From Molanna angustata (taxonomy: Eukaryota; Arthropoda; Insecta; Trichoptera; Molannidae): 64,000 nt of DNA. This document shows, piece after piece, positions 11,571 through 23,265 of the stretch (position 1 is its first letter; every line of letters starts with the position of its first letter). The stretch lies in assembly GCA_963576475.1 (NCBI GenBank), contig OY754981.1, positions 124,001-188,000 of the forward strand, given 5' to 3'. The position numbers and the translations under genes were made by a program. The notes under the pieces were generated by a model. It was given only the letters and a program-made list of their open reading frames with translations, made no database searches and was not told the DNA's origin.

Positions 11571-13236
11571 AGCATAAAGATTAGTTTCATGACATAGTTT
11601 TATATGGTGAACTATTCATATTGTATACACATTTATAAAGTTTGCTAGTTTAGAATGCATGTGGTGTGATAAGAATGAACAAATTATATAAAGCAAGACC
11701 TAATAGAGTGGTAACTTATGTAACACCTTACATAATTAAGTGTACTGTAGATGGAAAATACCAAAATAAATAAAGGTAAGTAGGTACATAAGAAGGTATA
11801 ACTATCTATCTAGTTAATATTGGACATCGCACTCTTCTGTATGGATTGCGCACTGATTATCAATAAGTGATTGCTCTAAAATAGTGAAAGTGAAAACATT
11901 AATACAATTTGTTTGGTAATGTACCAAACCTAACAATGAATAATTCAATATCACCTAATTATTACAACATAATATTGTCCATCTCCTGACTAACAGTCGT
12001 ATCTGCAAAATGCAAATTGTTCAGGAGAGCGTTTTTAGTGTTTTGCGCGTGCATATTTTCATCTCTCCCAGCACACGGTGCAGTGACACGGTGTAAATAT
12101 ATTTTAATATTTTATTTGTATTCTTATATACATGAATCATTCTTATTTATATTAGAATCGTATTTGTACATAGGTCTATTAGTGAGATTTTATTTTCAGT
12201 AATTCGTAGACAACAAAACACTAAGCTATTCCAAGTTAATGGTAGGTGATACAGTCGAGACCTTTAGTGAGAACATGCGTACAACATATAAATACACATT
12301 GGTGGTCCTAACTCGATTTTGCAAAAAATGTCAGATACGACAGTTAGTAAGCAGAAGGACGATATAACCTCATCAACAGTATTCCTTTTTTACTCACCCT
12401 GGATCTCCTCGTCCCCTAGAACAGACAATCTATAGAAGTAGCATATCTGTTAAACACATGTTAAAATCATCCAAACATTGAAGCCACTTGGGCTGAGGAA
12501 TGGGGTACAATGTGGGGGTAGGCACACCCTTAAAATGTTCAGGGCCGAAACACCTGATGCTTGCACAGCGCCAGATGACGGTCAAATGGTCAATGGTATT
12601 TAGACGATCAGTGGGTACGCAGACGAATTTGTTAAAATACTTCTATAGATTCTTTGTTCTGTGCCTCGTCCCTAATTTATAGACTCTACTGTTCTGTACT
12701 ATGTCACCTAGTACATGTCTCTGCATTTGGTTCATCCAAGAATGCTCTGAAAACGTGTTCATAGTGCTCCTTTTTCCAAAAATAAATTTATCTGATTATT
12801 TACATTATGTTCTACAACAATAATTTATATCGTATTTACAGGACGATCGTTTAAACTAGTACCCAGGAGGTCGGTGCGTATGAAATAATAATACATTAAT
12901 CTTTCATACAAAAAACTTTGTTTAACTTAGACATATTCATATAAAAAACAACGACTTCGAAATGAATGTGTATCAAGATAAAAAAAAATGTGGTGTTCGG
13001 TTCTCCTTGCCTACCCCCATGAAGGACATAGCATGATGACATGTATGTATGTAGATAGTAATATTAAAAAACTTTCAAGTATATTTTTCTGAAAAAAATA
13101 ACATTATAACAAGTTATAAAATACTTGGATATAGGTATGTATGTTAGTTTAAAATTTATCTCAATAGTAATAAAATTCACCAAGAATCGAAAGTTCATTG
13201 ACAAATAAAAAAAAAAGATTTTCAACTCATGTTTTT
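11571..13236. other. No gene seen
   Basis: Mostly A/T-rich. The stretch 12480-12610 is somewhat G+C-richer and could be a decayed LINE segment on the minus strand, but no motif is clear. Frames at 12017-12202 and 12500-12682 have no recognisable content. Confidence 0.45.
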
Positions 13237-14180
13237 TCCATCTGTCGATTCGTTCAAGAGAAATAATTCTTTTGAAGGAAGAGGCAGTTTAATTCCAAGA
13301 CGCGTGTATGAAGGAACATTTTGTATGGCGTAGTGGACATTTTGCATGCTAAAAACACCAACTTAGAGGCTTCGCAGCATATATGATTTTATGTGAGTTT
13401 TGTGTGTCTGTGTGTTTGTCTGCCCCCCCCCCCCCCCCTTATAACTTTTTATCCGCTCAATTTACAGACCCCAAAATATATAAACAGTTATAGGCCTAGA
13501 AAACTTTAATACTCAGAATGGTGAACTTTTGTTTCAGTCAGGGGCTATAAACTTTTAATTATTACTTTATTTTTCCATATATCTCAGAAACCATAAAAGC
13601 TAGAACGTTGAAAATTGGTTAGAATATAGACAAATTAATACAAAATCTCAAATTGATTTATTCAAAAAAAATTACAGGGTTTCTCAAACATTTTTTATTA
13701 AGATTAATATTTTTTTATGATAAATTTATGAGTTAAACTGCCTATATTTCCAAATCTTTTAAAAATATTGAAAAAAAAGCCGAAACACCCCAACTAGATG
13801 ATTTAAGTTACTCTAAAAAATATTAATATTGTAGTAGTACATCTCAATTTTTTTTAACAATTTTTATAAAAATTAAATTTAGTGACGACATCGCTTCATA
13901 CAATTTGTATGGCAGTGGCCTATACACAATATCTAAGAAACTCAATTATTTGATACTTAATCTCCAAACATACATAGGTACTTACATACCATCATGCTGT
14001 TTTCAAATTCTGGGTAGGAAAAAAGGACTGACCTCCATACTTTCCTATCTTGACATACATACCAACATGTGTTAAAATTTTCAATAATTTGGATTTATGG
14101 GTTTATAGTTTGATTCTTATTCTTCAACTATACATACTATTGCTATCGACAGTTGGATCTCATGTGTTACATGCAACTAG
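13237..14180 (+). mobile_element. Complete older Helitron, 944 bp
   Basis: The 5' end TCCATCTGTCGATTCG carries one change from the family consensus. The 3' end has ATCGACAGTTGGAT, the CATGTGTTACATG hairpin and CAACTAG, then T. It belongs to the GGAAGAGGCAG subfamily. The TG tract has shrunk to a few repeats and a run of about 17 C follows it at 13424-13438. The interior keeps the ATATCTCAGAAACCATAAAAG and GACGACATCGCTTCATAC blocks. Confidence 0.88.
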
Positions 14181-15984
14181 TTTTAATTATATATGATTCT
14201 GAAAGCAAAATAAAAATACTAATATACTTGGATAATAAAGTAAATCAATATATTATAGAAATTGCGGTAGAAATAAAAACGTATCTTTCGAATATGTGTC
14301 AGCTGAAAGATTAGAACAATCGGTGGAACAATGCGAGAAAAGCAAATCTGACCCTACAATTTGTCATTAATTGCACATCGTCGCTTTAGTTTTGCTTACT
14401 TTTTATGAAATACAATTGTTTTATATTAATACCTATCAGATGAATCAAGCTGAAAACATACATTGTCATAGGTAATACACAAATTCTGTAAGTTTCAAAC
14501 CCTTAACTGGTCAGGAAGTTAGTTGAAAATCTATTGCAAAATTCCAATACAGACAGACATGTGATGTCAATGAACAGGGTGTTAAAAGAAGATGTTTTAT
14601 TTATGTACCTTTTTAATCTTTTATCCTTGTCAGATTGACATGATATAACCAAATTAAACTAGGTAAGTATATCCACACTAGCGCCAGAGTTAAGTTTGAA
14701 CAAAATAGCTACGCATTGTAGTGCATCAACACATGCATAATATTGTGAACTCACAGATATCAAACCAACGCAACAATAACCTATTGTCATGTTACTGGAT
14801 ACAACATCTCTGAATTCCTAGCCCTTTAACAAAATAAACGACAATACTCAAAAGAGATAAACACATTTCTTACTAAGAAATTATAATTAAATTGTCAAAA
14901 GGCGCTTGTTGCAAGCTCGCGCTTCTCACTCGTTGACTGTTGTATCCGAGAGTGGTTTAGGGTCGAAAAAACCCGCACCTACATATGTTTTGTATTTTGT
15001 TTGTTTGTTTGATCCTTCCATCGACCAAGGTCGTTGACAAGGCCGAGAAACAGATGCATGGTTAGGTTTATATGTTTTCAAAGGGGACCACATGACTACA
15101 ACACTGCGTGGGATAATAGACAATAAGACCATCGATAATACATGTGTTATGAATCGATTTTACCAAAACCAAAATGTCAAACGCGTGATCTCGTTTCATT
15201 AAACGTCATCGGACCGACCATATCCTGATTCGTTAAAACTGAATATCCCCCGTGAGAATTTGTTAATAAAAAACGTTTTATGGATCTATTTATTCTTTTG
15301 TCTAGTATTTCCGACATTATAATTGCTATCTAAGGATAGATCAAATTTTATTTTTCATTTGAATCACCAATAAGAAAGTGCTGCTCAACAAAAAAAATAT
15401 TTTTGAGACCAACAATGATAATAATAAATAACATACATTTGCGACGTGGCTATTCCAAATTCTAGTAATATTATACAATATTTTGATGAAAAAATTAGAA
15501 AATACACCGTTTTAGGTAATGAGATTAAAATAGTTTCGCATTCTCGTAAAATAATAGGTAATGTTACCGTTCATTATTTCAGCCACTGGGATTATTCCAA
15601 AATCGTTAATCCGTAATTTAGAAATTTTAGATTTATCGAAAAACTTAATAATAAAAATGCAAAAACGGTAATAATGAATACATTTAGAATCGTTAAAGAT
15701 TTTTTTAAATGTTAATATTCGGGAATCAGTAGGGTTGATAGGTTGATAGAGACCTCCTCAGAGCCTAATCCTTTGATATGTTAAGTATCTGGATGACTGA
15801 ACTGTTCCCAATTGAAAGCTTGATGATGCGTTTGTTGCATTTTATTTTGCTCTTTTAAATAATTTACAATTTATGCATAAATCTGCTAATTCTTTTAAGG
15901 AAGTGTATAAAGGTAATAATAATAATTGAGTGTTATTATTTCTAGTGCTTAATTGTTATTAATATCATTAGTAAATCGGCCGGC
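14181..15984. other. No gene seen
   Basis: A/T-rich sequence. The minus-strand frame 14926-15132 crosses a slightly G+C-richer patch but has no recognisable motif. Confidence 0.45.
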
Positions 15985-16372
15985 TCCATAAAAAAAATAT
16001 AAAGCGCCGTTTAGTGATACAAGATCACTCCAAGGGCGCTGTAGCTTATTTGTTGGCTCTACGAAAAAAGGCAGTCTTAAGAAGTCTACCGAAGGTGTCA
16101 ATGCTCTGAGCTCCATGTATTTCAAGAGGCAATTTATTTCATTTCAAAGGGCCGGCCGTTCACACTACGATCTCACAGTAAGCCGCCTTATTCACTCTGT
16201 CCAATTCTTTTAAAGAGTCGGTACTATGTGATTCAGATGATCTCAGTGTAAGCTGTCTTCCTGATGGAACATTCTTTTGGCACAGTTCTTGAATGTAGTG
16301 TGGAGCCAAGTCGTTCAGAGCCTTAACACCGTCAGGCATACCTTATAGTCCACTCGTTATGGACATCTCAAC
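15985..16372 (-). pseudogene. CR1-like LINE ORF2 C terminus and 3' end
   Basis: The minus strand encodes ALNDLAPHYIQELC and TLRSSESH, followed by KAAYCE. This is the familiar end of ORF2 in CR1/L2-like LINEs (F.ALN.LAP.YI.ELL ... LRSS). A stop and small shifts break the frame. It ends at the left with AAAATATAAAGCGCCGTTTA, the family 3' terminus. The best preserved of at least three copies in the window. Confidence 0.75.
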
Positions 16373-16990
16373 AACACAATGATATGAATTGACAGTTTGG
16401 GGCAAAGTAATGCATCATAATATTCCTAACAGTCATTTTATTCAAAATTATTCGCCAAATATCAATATTAGAAGAATTGCATAATGAATATCTATGTCTT
16501 TATCGTCAAATTAAAAATGTCATCTTTATCGTCAAATTAAGTGGTTAATGATTTAACGTGAACGTTAAAAATATTTCATTTCACTATTTACGTAATCATT
16601 AATGTAGGGCCATATTGTTATATAGTAGGTATATATTGTGTTGTACGCTCACGCGAGTCGCAAACCCCTCCCAACGCTACGTAGTGCGCTTCTTCGGAAG
16701 AGCATAAAGGACCCAAATCCTAATAGCTGGCGTCCCTTACGTAGACATGTTAAAAAAATAAATAATAATAACTACGTACAATCCTTCCAATCTATTTTAG
16801 TTAAAATTTAGGTTATAACACGTTGATTAGGTCTGTATATAATAAATATTGCGACTCCCGTGAGCGTTTTGCATTAATATAGTGTGTTATATCATAAAAA
16901 AATATATAAAGTTAAAAATTTTGGTTGCTATTATTTGTACATAAAGTTGATTGATGGCACTATAACACAATATGTAATGCAACACGCACA
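16373..16990. other. No gene seen
   Basis: A/T-rich sequence with a short local duplication (ATCTTTATCGTCAAATTAA, near 16497-16540). Confidence 0.5.
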
Positions 16991-16998
16991 CGCGAATC

Positions 16999-17179
16999 GC
17001 TAAAATTTTTTTTTTAACAAAAAAATGAATATGTCCTTGTTAGACAAGTACATATACATCTTCCTACGTTCCCTAAACTAAGCATAAATGCTTGTGCTAT
17101 AGGTGAACCAATTCGGTCGAGGCAGGATTCGAACTCGCAACCACTGGATAACTAACCGCTCTACCATCGACCCATAAAA
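16999..17179 (-). mobile_element. tRNA-derived SINE, family A
   Basis: On the minus strand it begins ATGGGTCGATGGTAGAGCGG (A box) and has GCGAGTTCGAATCCTGCC (B box), then the tail GGACATATTCATT and an A/T run. The heptamer GCGAATC flanks it at 16992-16998 and 17180-17186, a plausible target duplication. Other copies lie at 33639, 52120, 53393 and, as a fragment, 35294. Confidence 0.85.
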
Positions 17180-17412
17180 GCGAATCATTAAATACGAACT
17201 TGAAAAACCTATTCTTATCAAACTTTTGGTTTTCCATCCACTTTTTGCCATATCATTGATGTAGGATTCCCATTAAATATATAATTAAAATTCGAAATAT
17301 ATTAGGAACATTAAAAAATAATAAAAAATATTGAAAAATGATTTTTAAATGTTTTCTAATCAATGATCCCACTAAACGACATCACAATATCGGTAATAGA
17401 CAGTAAACGATA

Positions 17413-18963
17413 TTATATATGTACATATATCATGATATAATATACCTACCTACCAGGATTCCATGTAATCCATCCAGCCTCTATTATAATATTCTGTATA
17501 ATATATGTACATATATCATGATATAATATACCTACCTACCAGGATTCCATGTAATCCATCCAGCCTCTATTATAATATTCTGTATAATATATGTACATAT
17601 ATCATGATATAATATACCTACCTACCAGGATTCCATGTAATCCATCCAGCCTCTATTATAATATTCTGTATAATATATGTATATATCATGATATAATATA
17701 CCTACCTACCAGGATTCCATGTAATCCATCCAGCCTCTATTATAATATTCTGTATAATATATGTACATATATCATGATATAATATACCTACCTACCAGGA
17801 TTCCATGTAATCCATCCAGCCTCTATTATAATATTCTGTATAATATATGTACATATATCATGATATAATATACCTACCTACCAGGATTCCATGTAATCCA
17901 TCCAGCCTCTATTATAATATTCTGTATAATATATGTACATATATCATGATATAATATACCTACCTACCAGGATTCCATGTAATCCATCCAGCCTCTATTA
18001 TAATATTCTGTATAATATATGTACATATATCATGATATAATATACCTACCTACCAGGATTCCATGTAATCCATCCAGCCTCTATTATAATATTCTGTATA
18101 ATATATGTACATATATCATGATATAATATACCTACCTACCAGGATTCCATGTAATCCATCCAGCCTCTATTATAATATTCTGTATAATATATGTATATAT
18201 CATGATATAATATACCTACCTACCAGGATTCCATGTAATCCATCCAGCCTCTATTATAATATTCTGTATAATATATGTACATATATCATGATATAATATA
18301 CCTACCTACCAGGATTCCATGTAATCCATCCAGCCTCTATTATAATATTCTGTATAATATATGTACATATATCATGATATAATATACCTACCTACCAGGA
18401 TTCCATGTAATCCATCCAGCCTCTATTATAATATTCTGTATAATATATGTATATATCATGATATAATATACCTACCTACCAGGATTCCATGTAATCCATC
18501 CAGCCTCTATTATAATATTCTGTATAATATATGTACATATATCATGATATAATATACCTACCTACCAGGATTCCATGTAATCCATCCAGCCTCTATTATA
18601 ATATTCTGTATAATATATGTACATATATCATGATATAATATACCTACCTACCAGGATTCCATGTAATCCATCCAGCCTCTATTATAATATTCTGTATAAT
18701 ATATGTACATATATCATGATATAATATACCTACCTACCAGGATTCCATGTAATCCATCCAGCCTCTATTATAATATTCTGTATAATATATGTACATATAT
18801 CATGATATAATATACCTACCTACCAGGATTCCATGTAATCCATCCAGCCTCTATTATAATATTCTGTATAATATATGTACATATATCATGATATAATATA
18901 CCTACCTACCAGGATTCCATGTAATCCATCCAGCCTCTATTATAATATTCTGTATAATATATG
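17413..18963. repeat. 86-bp satellite, 18 units
   Basis: The block AGGATTCCATGTAATCC recurs at 17455, 17541, 17627, 17711, 17797, 17883, 17969, 18055, 18141, 18225, 18311, 18397, 18481, 18567, 18653, 18739, 18825 and 18911. Spacing is 86 bp except three 84-bp steps. Each full unit holds two perfect palindromes, ATATATGTACATATAT and TATATCATGATATA. The 84-bp variant lacks CA and loses the first palindrome. Frames across it are satellite translations only. Confidence 0.98.
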
Positions 18964-19685
18964 CATCTATAATAAATTTTAGATGTGAATTATTACCTAC
19001 GTTTTCTTTAATTATTAAGTAGGTACCTATGTGAATTGTTTGAAAAGCTCTTAATATTTTTATAATGAAACACTATAATTGGTTTATTCCATAAAAAAAA
19101 TAGGACGTAAGTAAGTACATTGGTATAATAATGGCGATTTATAACAATTACGTATTCAGAAATTATCTTATTACATCACTTAGACACATCTTTGTCTTTA
19201 AAATAATTATATTGATAATTAGATCGCGAATAAAAAAAAATCAATCTAAAAATAGCAGAAGATTAGTATCTGTTTCTTGGAACAAATTAATATTAAATTT
19301 ATTACGACTATTTGTAATTAAAACAAGCATTGATTCAAATTATAGTTAAAAATGGAATTAAAAAACAATTGAATGATAAATAAATATTCTTTTGTTGTTA
19401 TTTTGAATTATGTAATTCGAAAAAGTTAGTAATAATAGTCCCCTCTTCTTCCTTTCCTTGTCCTTTAGTTTTCCGATCATTCCTATTTATTATGCTATCT
19501 TCTTTGTTTTTTTTTTACTTTTCTTCTGATATTTTTATTTCATCTGATTCGTTATTTATTGATATGTTTATTTATGTAATGTGATTAACTTATTGCCATA
19601 GTATACACTGTTATGTATGTATAATTAACATTAACTCTGGTTGGTTGGACATTAGGCAATAAGCCAGCCTGTGTACTAATTATAT
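18964..19685. other. No gene seen
   Basis: A/T-rich sequence. A pyrimidine-rich patch lies at 19441-19525. The 72-codon frame at 19131-19349 has only low-complexity basic content. Confidence 0.45.
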
Positions 19686-19702
19686 GTACAGAAAGATTCA
19701 AA

Positions 19703-19983
19703 TTCTTTCTCCTTAGCGCTTTTTGTCCCGTTTCTATCGGGGTACGCTTTGACCATGATCCTGGAATTGGCGAGTGTGGTTATTACATTGAAGAGACTGC
19801 CATCTGACCTTCGTAACCCTTAGAAAGGGGAACCAGACAAATTGGATCATGGCTACACATAGCTAGTGATATAAATCCGCACATAGATTTTTTAAAAATC
19901 CAGAGGTGCGTGCCCCGCCCGGATTCGAGCCGTCGACCTCACACATGTGAGGCGACGACCTTACCGCTGGACTATCACCGCTG
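19703..19983 (-). mobile_element. tRNA-derived SINE, family D, with 17-bp TSD
   Basis: On the minus strand a tRNA-like head (TAGTCCAGCGGTAAGG, then GGCTCGAATCC) starts at 19983. A body of about 200 bp runs left. GTACAGAAAGATTCAAA occurs directly on both sides (19686-19702 and 19984-20000), a perfect target-site duplication. This is the hallmark of LINE-mediated retroposition and indicates a fairly recent insertion. Confidence 0.92.
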
Positions 19984-20009
19984 GTACAGAAAGATTCAAA
20001 TAATATATA

Positions 20010-20254
20010 TGTGAGATATGTGAATGAAAGAGATAGCATGTCTGTGTGTGTATATAGTGTGTGAATAGGCACGCGGCGCGTCATTCATCGTTCCGCCGTT
20101 GATAGCTACCTCCGTGAATTGTAATAGTATTTGACCTTGAATTGTATCTTGTATATTTGACGTATTGTAATTAAAGTGTAAAAGAATAGACATCTTTTAC
20201 TGCAAGTACTAAGAGTTCCACCCCAACAAATAAGTAGTGTATAGGGACACTATA
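20010..20254 (+). repeat. 5' LTR
   Basis: Begins TGTGAGATATG and matches 23266-23510 base for base. The shared sequence ends at ACACTATA, directly before the primer-binding site. The promoter and poly(A) signals of the element should lie here; AATTAAAGTG near 20170 could serve as a poly(A) signal but is not certain. Confidence 0.95.
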
Positions 20255-20255
20255 C

Positions 20256-20273
20256 TGGCGCAGTCGGTAGGAG
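20256..20273 (+). promoter_or_regulatory. Putative primer-binding site
   Basis: TGGCGCAGTCGGTAGG begins one base after the LTR. A TGGCGC start is typical of tRNA-primed gypsy-type elements. The matching tRNA was not checked. Confidence 0.6.
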
Positions 20274-20478
20274 TCGGTAGGTCGGCTGCTTGCTGTGAAC
20301 GAGCGTCGAGCAGAGGCAACGGAAGAGGACCAGAGAGCTGGAAGACCAGGGATTCGACAGAGACGACTTCTGCAGAGACAGGGTTGGGCCGTAGTGCAGG
20401 TTCAAGCGACTGGACAGGATCGAGTTAAGATAAGTGTATTTTTCTTTTCTTGTCTGTAGGTATTCTTTTTTCGGTAAT

Positions 20479-22929
20479 ATGGAACAAAGGAATCTACCGC
20501 TTTTCAATCACGAGAGTGATTTGTGGAGTGTGTTCAGGGTACGTTTTGAGCAATTCATCATAGCTGATGATGAAAAAATGTCTGAATCAAGGAAGAGAGC
20601 AATATTTTTAACCTCTTTGTCTGAAAAAACTTTTGTTTTATTACAGAACTTGTGTGTACCAAGAAAAGTTACTGAAGAAAAATTGTCGAAATTATTTGAT
20701 CATTTGGATAATTTTTGTAATGAAACTGTTTCTCCGTATATAGAGAGAGAAAAATTTTATTGTATGAAACAGTCTGAACATGAATCAGTAAAAGAGTTTG
20801 CTTGTAAATTAAAAGAGCGTAGTGTTAAATGTCAATTTAATGATCGTCTGGAAGAATCTTTGAAAGATATTTTTATTATCGGTTTGTGTAATAGTCAAAT
20901 AAAAGAAAAGTTGTATTTGGAGGACGAGAAAAAGGGTTTTTCTCAAATACTTGAATATGCAAATGTATTGGAATCGGTATCAAAAAATAAAAATATGATA
21001 AAAAGTTGTAAATCAGAAATTTGTGAAATCGAAAGTAAACAGAATAGTAGGTATGATAAAAATAGTGCACATAGAAGGAATTTCAATGAAGTTGATAAGA
21101 AAAGGAATAGATCAGTATCACCGCATGTTAGTAATAGGAATTTAAAATGTTTTGCATGTTTATCTGATAGTCATTTAATTAAAGATTGTAAATTTAAAAA
21201 TTTTAAGTGTAATAAGTGTAGAAAAATGGGTCATATTGCGAAAGCATGTAAAAACGATCAGTTTGGTAAAAGCAAAAATAGTATTTTTACTATGGAAAAT
21301 AATACGAACGTAAATGTTGTTTGCAATACGGAAGGTATTAATGAAATTGTAAATCCATTCATGATTAATATATGTATTGGTAGTCAGATTATTCACGCGA
21401 TGATTGATACAGGTGCTAATGTATGTGTAATTCCGAAAGATATTTATTTTAAGAAGTTTAAAAATTATAAATTGAATAAACCGACAAGTATTTTGAAATC
21501 ATACGACGGTAGTATTTTAAAATGTATTGGTATGTGTATAATGGAAGTAACATACAACAATATCAAACAGGTGATTGAATTTTTCGTAGTAAACAATGGC
21601 AACAGTGTAATAATAGGTAGGAATGGTATTCGGAAATTCACCTTATTGGGTGATAGCCAATCACTGACGAGAATTCTTAGTGAAAAAAAAAATATACCGA
21701 CGTTAGCAGCAAATAGATTGCAAGTTGAGTCTAAAGATAATTGTTCTGATTATTTATCGAGAGTACCGGTTAGTGAACCAGATAATAGTTGTGATAACTT
21801 GACAGATAATTATTTAAATTTAATATGTGACAGTGAGCAAATTTGTATAAACATTGTGCAGATTAGTGAGGCAACTAGTTGTGATGATGTGTTAGTGAAT
21901 ATTATGTATTGTTTACAGACAAAATGGCCGGATAAGGTTAACAAAGACAGTGATTTGTGGCATTTCTGGATAAAGAGAAATGAGTTATCGATTATAAAAG
22001 GGTGCATTTTGTGGAATCATAGAGTAGTTATTCCGTCAAGCTTGAGAGATAAAATTTTAGGTATGTTACATAGATCTCATCTTGGTATTGTGAAGACAAA
22101 GGGTCTTGCAAGAGGTTATGTTTATTGGCCGAAAATTGATAAAGACATTGAAGAATTAGTTAGTGAATGTTTTGAATGCTCAAAAGTTGCCGCATCGGAA
22201 CCAAAAAATGTATTGACAAGCTGGCCTAAGGAAGAGTCGGTTTGGACGAGAATACATATTGATTTTTTTGGACCAATTGCAGGTAAATCATTTCTTGTAG
22301 TATGTGATGCATATTCAAAATGGATTGAATGCTTAGAAATGAAGAATATTAATGCGTTTTGCACCATTAAAGCATTAAAAAAATTATTTTGTCAATTTGG
22401 ATGTGTCAAAACGATAGTATCGGATAATGGTAGTGCTTTTATGTCAAATCAATTTCAGAGTTTTTGTGTTGAACATGGTATAAAACATGTAACGTCACCA
22501 ATATTTTCACCTTCTTCCAATGGTCAAGCGGAAAACACGGTGAAAACGTGTAAAATGTTTTTAAAAAAATTATTAATAAATAATATAAAATTTATGAGTG
22601 ATTATGAAAATAGAATTGATAATTTTTTAGTTGATTATCGGAATTCTCCGCATGTTTCAACAAAGGTTGAACCATCAGTTTTAATGTTAGGTAGAAAACT
22701 AAGGACAAATTTTGACATTTTCATTCCTGAATTTAATTGTAATGATAATAATGATCATGAGGATATTATTGGACATAACTTGTTAAAAAGCCAAAAGAGG
22801 CAGCATTATTATTATGGAGGGAGAGAGAGGAAGGAATTGATAACAGGTCAAAAATGTTGGGTAAAAGACTACAGGGTAGTAAACAAACCAACATGGGTTT
22901 TGGGACAGATTACTAGGAAAATTGGGTAG
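20479..22929 (+). CDS. Gag-protease-integrase polyprotein, RT deleted
   Basis: The frame is open from 20434; the ATG at 20479 (MEQRNLPLF) is the more likely start because Gag-like sequence begins there. Counting residues from 20434 (831 in all): two CCHC zinc knuckles at about 239-252 and 259-272 (nucleic-acid binding), aspartic protease DTGAN at 325, a stump of RNase H (LTRILSEKK...LSRVP, about 410-448), integrase H2C2 zinc site (His 546, Cys 579 and 582) and the catalytic D610, D664 and E700 with 35 residues between the last two. The whole reverse transcriptase and most of RNase H are missing, yet the frame stays open across the junction near residues 403-408. An in-frame TAG stops it inside the integrase C terminus. 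It could supply Gag and integrase but not cDNA synthesis. Confidence 0.9.
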   Translation: MEQRNLPLFNHESDLWSVFRVRFEQFIIADDEKMSESRKRAIFLTSLSEKTFVLLQNLCVPRKVTEEKLSKLFDHLDNFCNETVSPYIEREKFYCMKQSEHESVKEFACKLKERSVKCQFNDRLEESLKDIFIIGLCNSQIKEKLYLEDEKKGFSQILEYANVLESVSKNKNMIKSCKSEICEIESKQNSRYDKNSAHRRNFNEVDKKRNRSVSPHVSNRNLKCFACLSDSHLIKDCKFKNFKCNKCRKMGHIAKACKNDQFGKSKNSIFTMENNTNVNVVCNTEGINEIVNPFMINICIGSQIIHAMIDTGANVCVIPKDIYFKKFKNYKLNKPTSILKSYDGSILKCIGMCIMEVTYNNIKQVIEFFVVNNGNSVIIGRNGIRKFTLLGDSQSLTRILSEKKNIPTLAANRLQVESKDNCSDYLSRVPVSEPDNSCDNLTDNYLNLICDSEQICINIVQISEATSCDDVLVNIMYCLQTKWPDKVNKDSDLWHFWIKRNELSIIKGCILWNHRVVIPSSLRDKILGMLHRSHLGIVKTKGLARGYVYWPKIDKDIEELVSECFECSKVAASEPKNVLTSWPKEESVWTRIHIDFFGPIAGKSFLVVCDAYSKWIECLEMKNINAFCTIKALKKLFCQFGCVKTIVSDNGSAFMSNQFQSFCVEHGIKHVTSPIFSPSSNGQAENTVKTCKMFLKKLLINNIKFMSDYENRIDNFLVDYRNSPHVSTKVEPSVLMLGRKLRTNFDIFIPEFNCNDNNDHEDIIGHNLLKSQKRQHYYYGGRERKELITGQKCWVKDYRVVNKPTWVLGQITRKIG

Positions 22930-23028
22930 GCAATTTACTTGGTAAATGTTCTGGGTACTAGTTACACATGGAAAAGGCATGTTAACCAATTAAGAACCAC
23001 AAGTGTAAAGTGGTCAGATGGGGGGTAG
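22930..23028 (+). pseudogene. Integrase C-terminal tail after in-frame stop
   Basis: After the TAG at 22927-22929 the same frame stays open for 32 codons to the next TAG at 23026. It carries YLVNVLG and HVNQLR, which match the usual end of gypsy-type integrases (...HV.QLR). The stop therefore looks like a single-base lesion or a readthrough site, and not the natural end of the protein. Confidence 0.7.
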
Positions 23029-23265
23029 AAAGTTGTTCTCATAGTTCTTGTGGGTCTCGACTCTGAAGCTTATGGATTGCTTGAGTTTGGACCCGGACAC
23101 CCCAGTTCACTCCTCGGATGCTAAGTTGTGTTTCCTCTTGTTTCAGGTTATCGGGAGGGTTGCCTGGAGGCAGGATGGAGGAACGCTTGGAAACTCGATC
23201 CTGGACATCGGTTATCCCTGCAGGCCAGTGTAAGGGATGGATGTCAGAGGTTAAGTGTGGAGGAG
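23029..23265 (+). other. 3' untranslated region of the LTR element
   Basis: Non-coding region between integrase and 3' LTR, ending in GTGTGGAGGAG, a purine-rich stretch in the polypurine-tract position just before the LTR. Confidence 0.7.

Noticed and set aside
14926..15132. 68-codon minus-strand frame in a slightly GC-richer patch
   Set aside because: No recognisable motif and no exon-like borders.
17591..18552. Identical 63-codon frames in the 86-bp array
   Set aside because: They are satellite translations repeated with the unit. The 84-bp variant units set their limits.
17413..18963. CRISPR-like array
   Set aside because: Whole units are repeated without unique spacers and the context is a eukaryotic genome.
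20250..20507. Minus-strand frames overlapping the LTR element (also 20876, 21175, 21810, 22122 and 22783)
   Set aside because: Shadows of the sense frame, with no domains of their own.
23029..23265. Env-like gene after integrase
   Set aside because: Only about 240 bp remain before the 3' LTR and no signal peptide or membrane segment is encoded.
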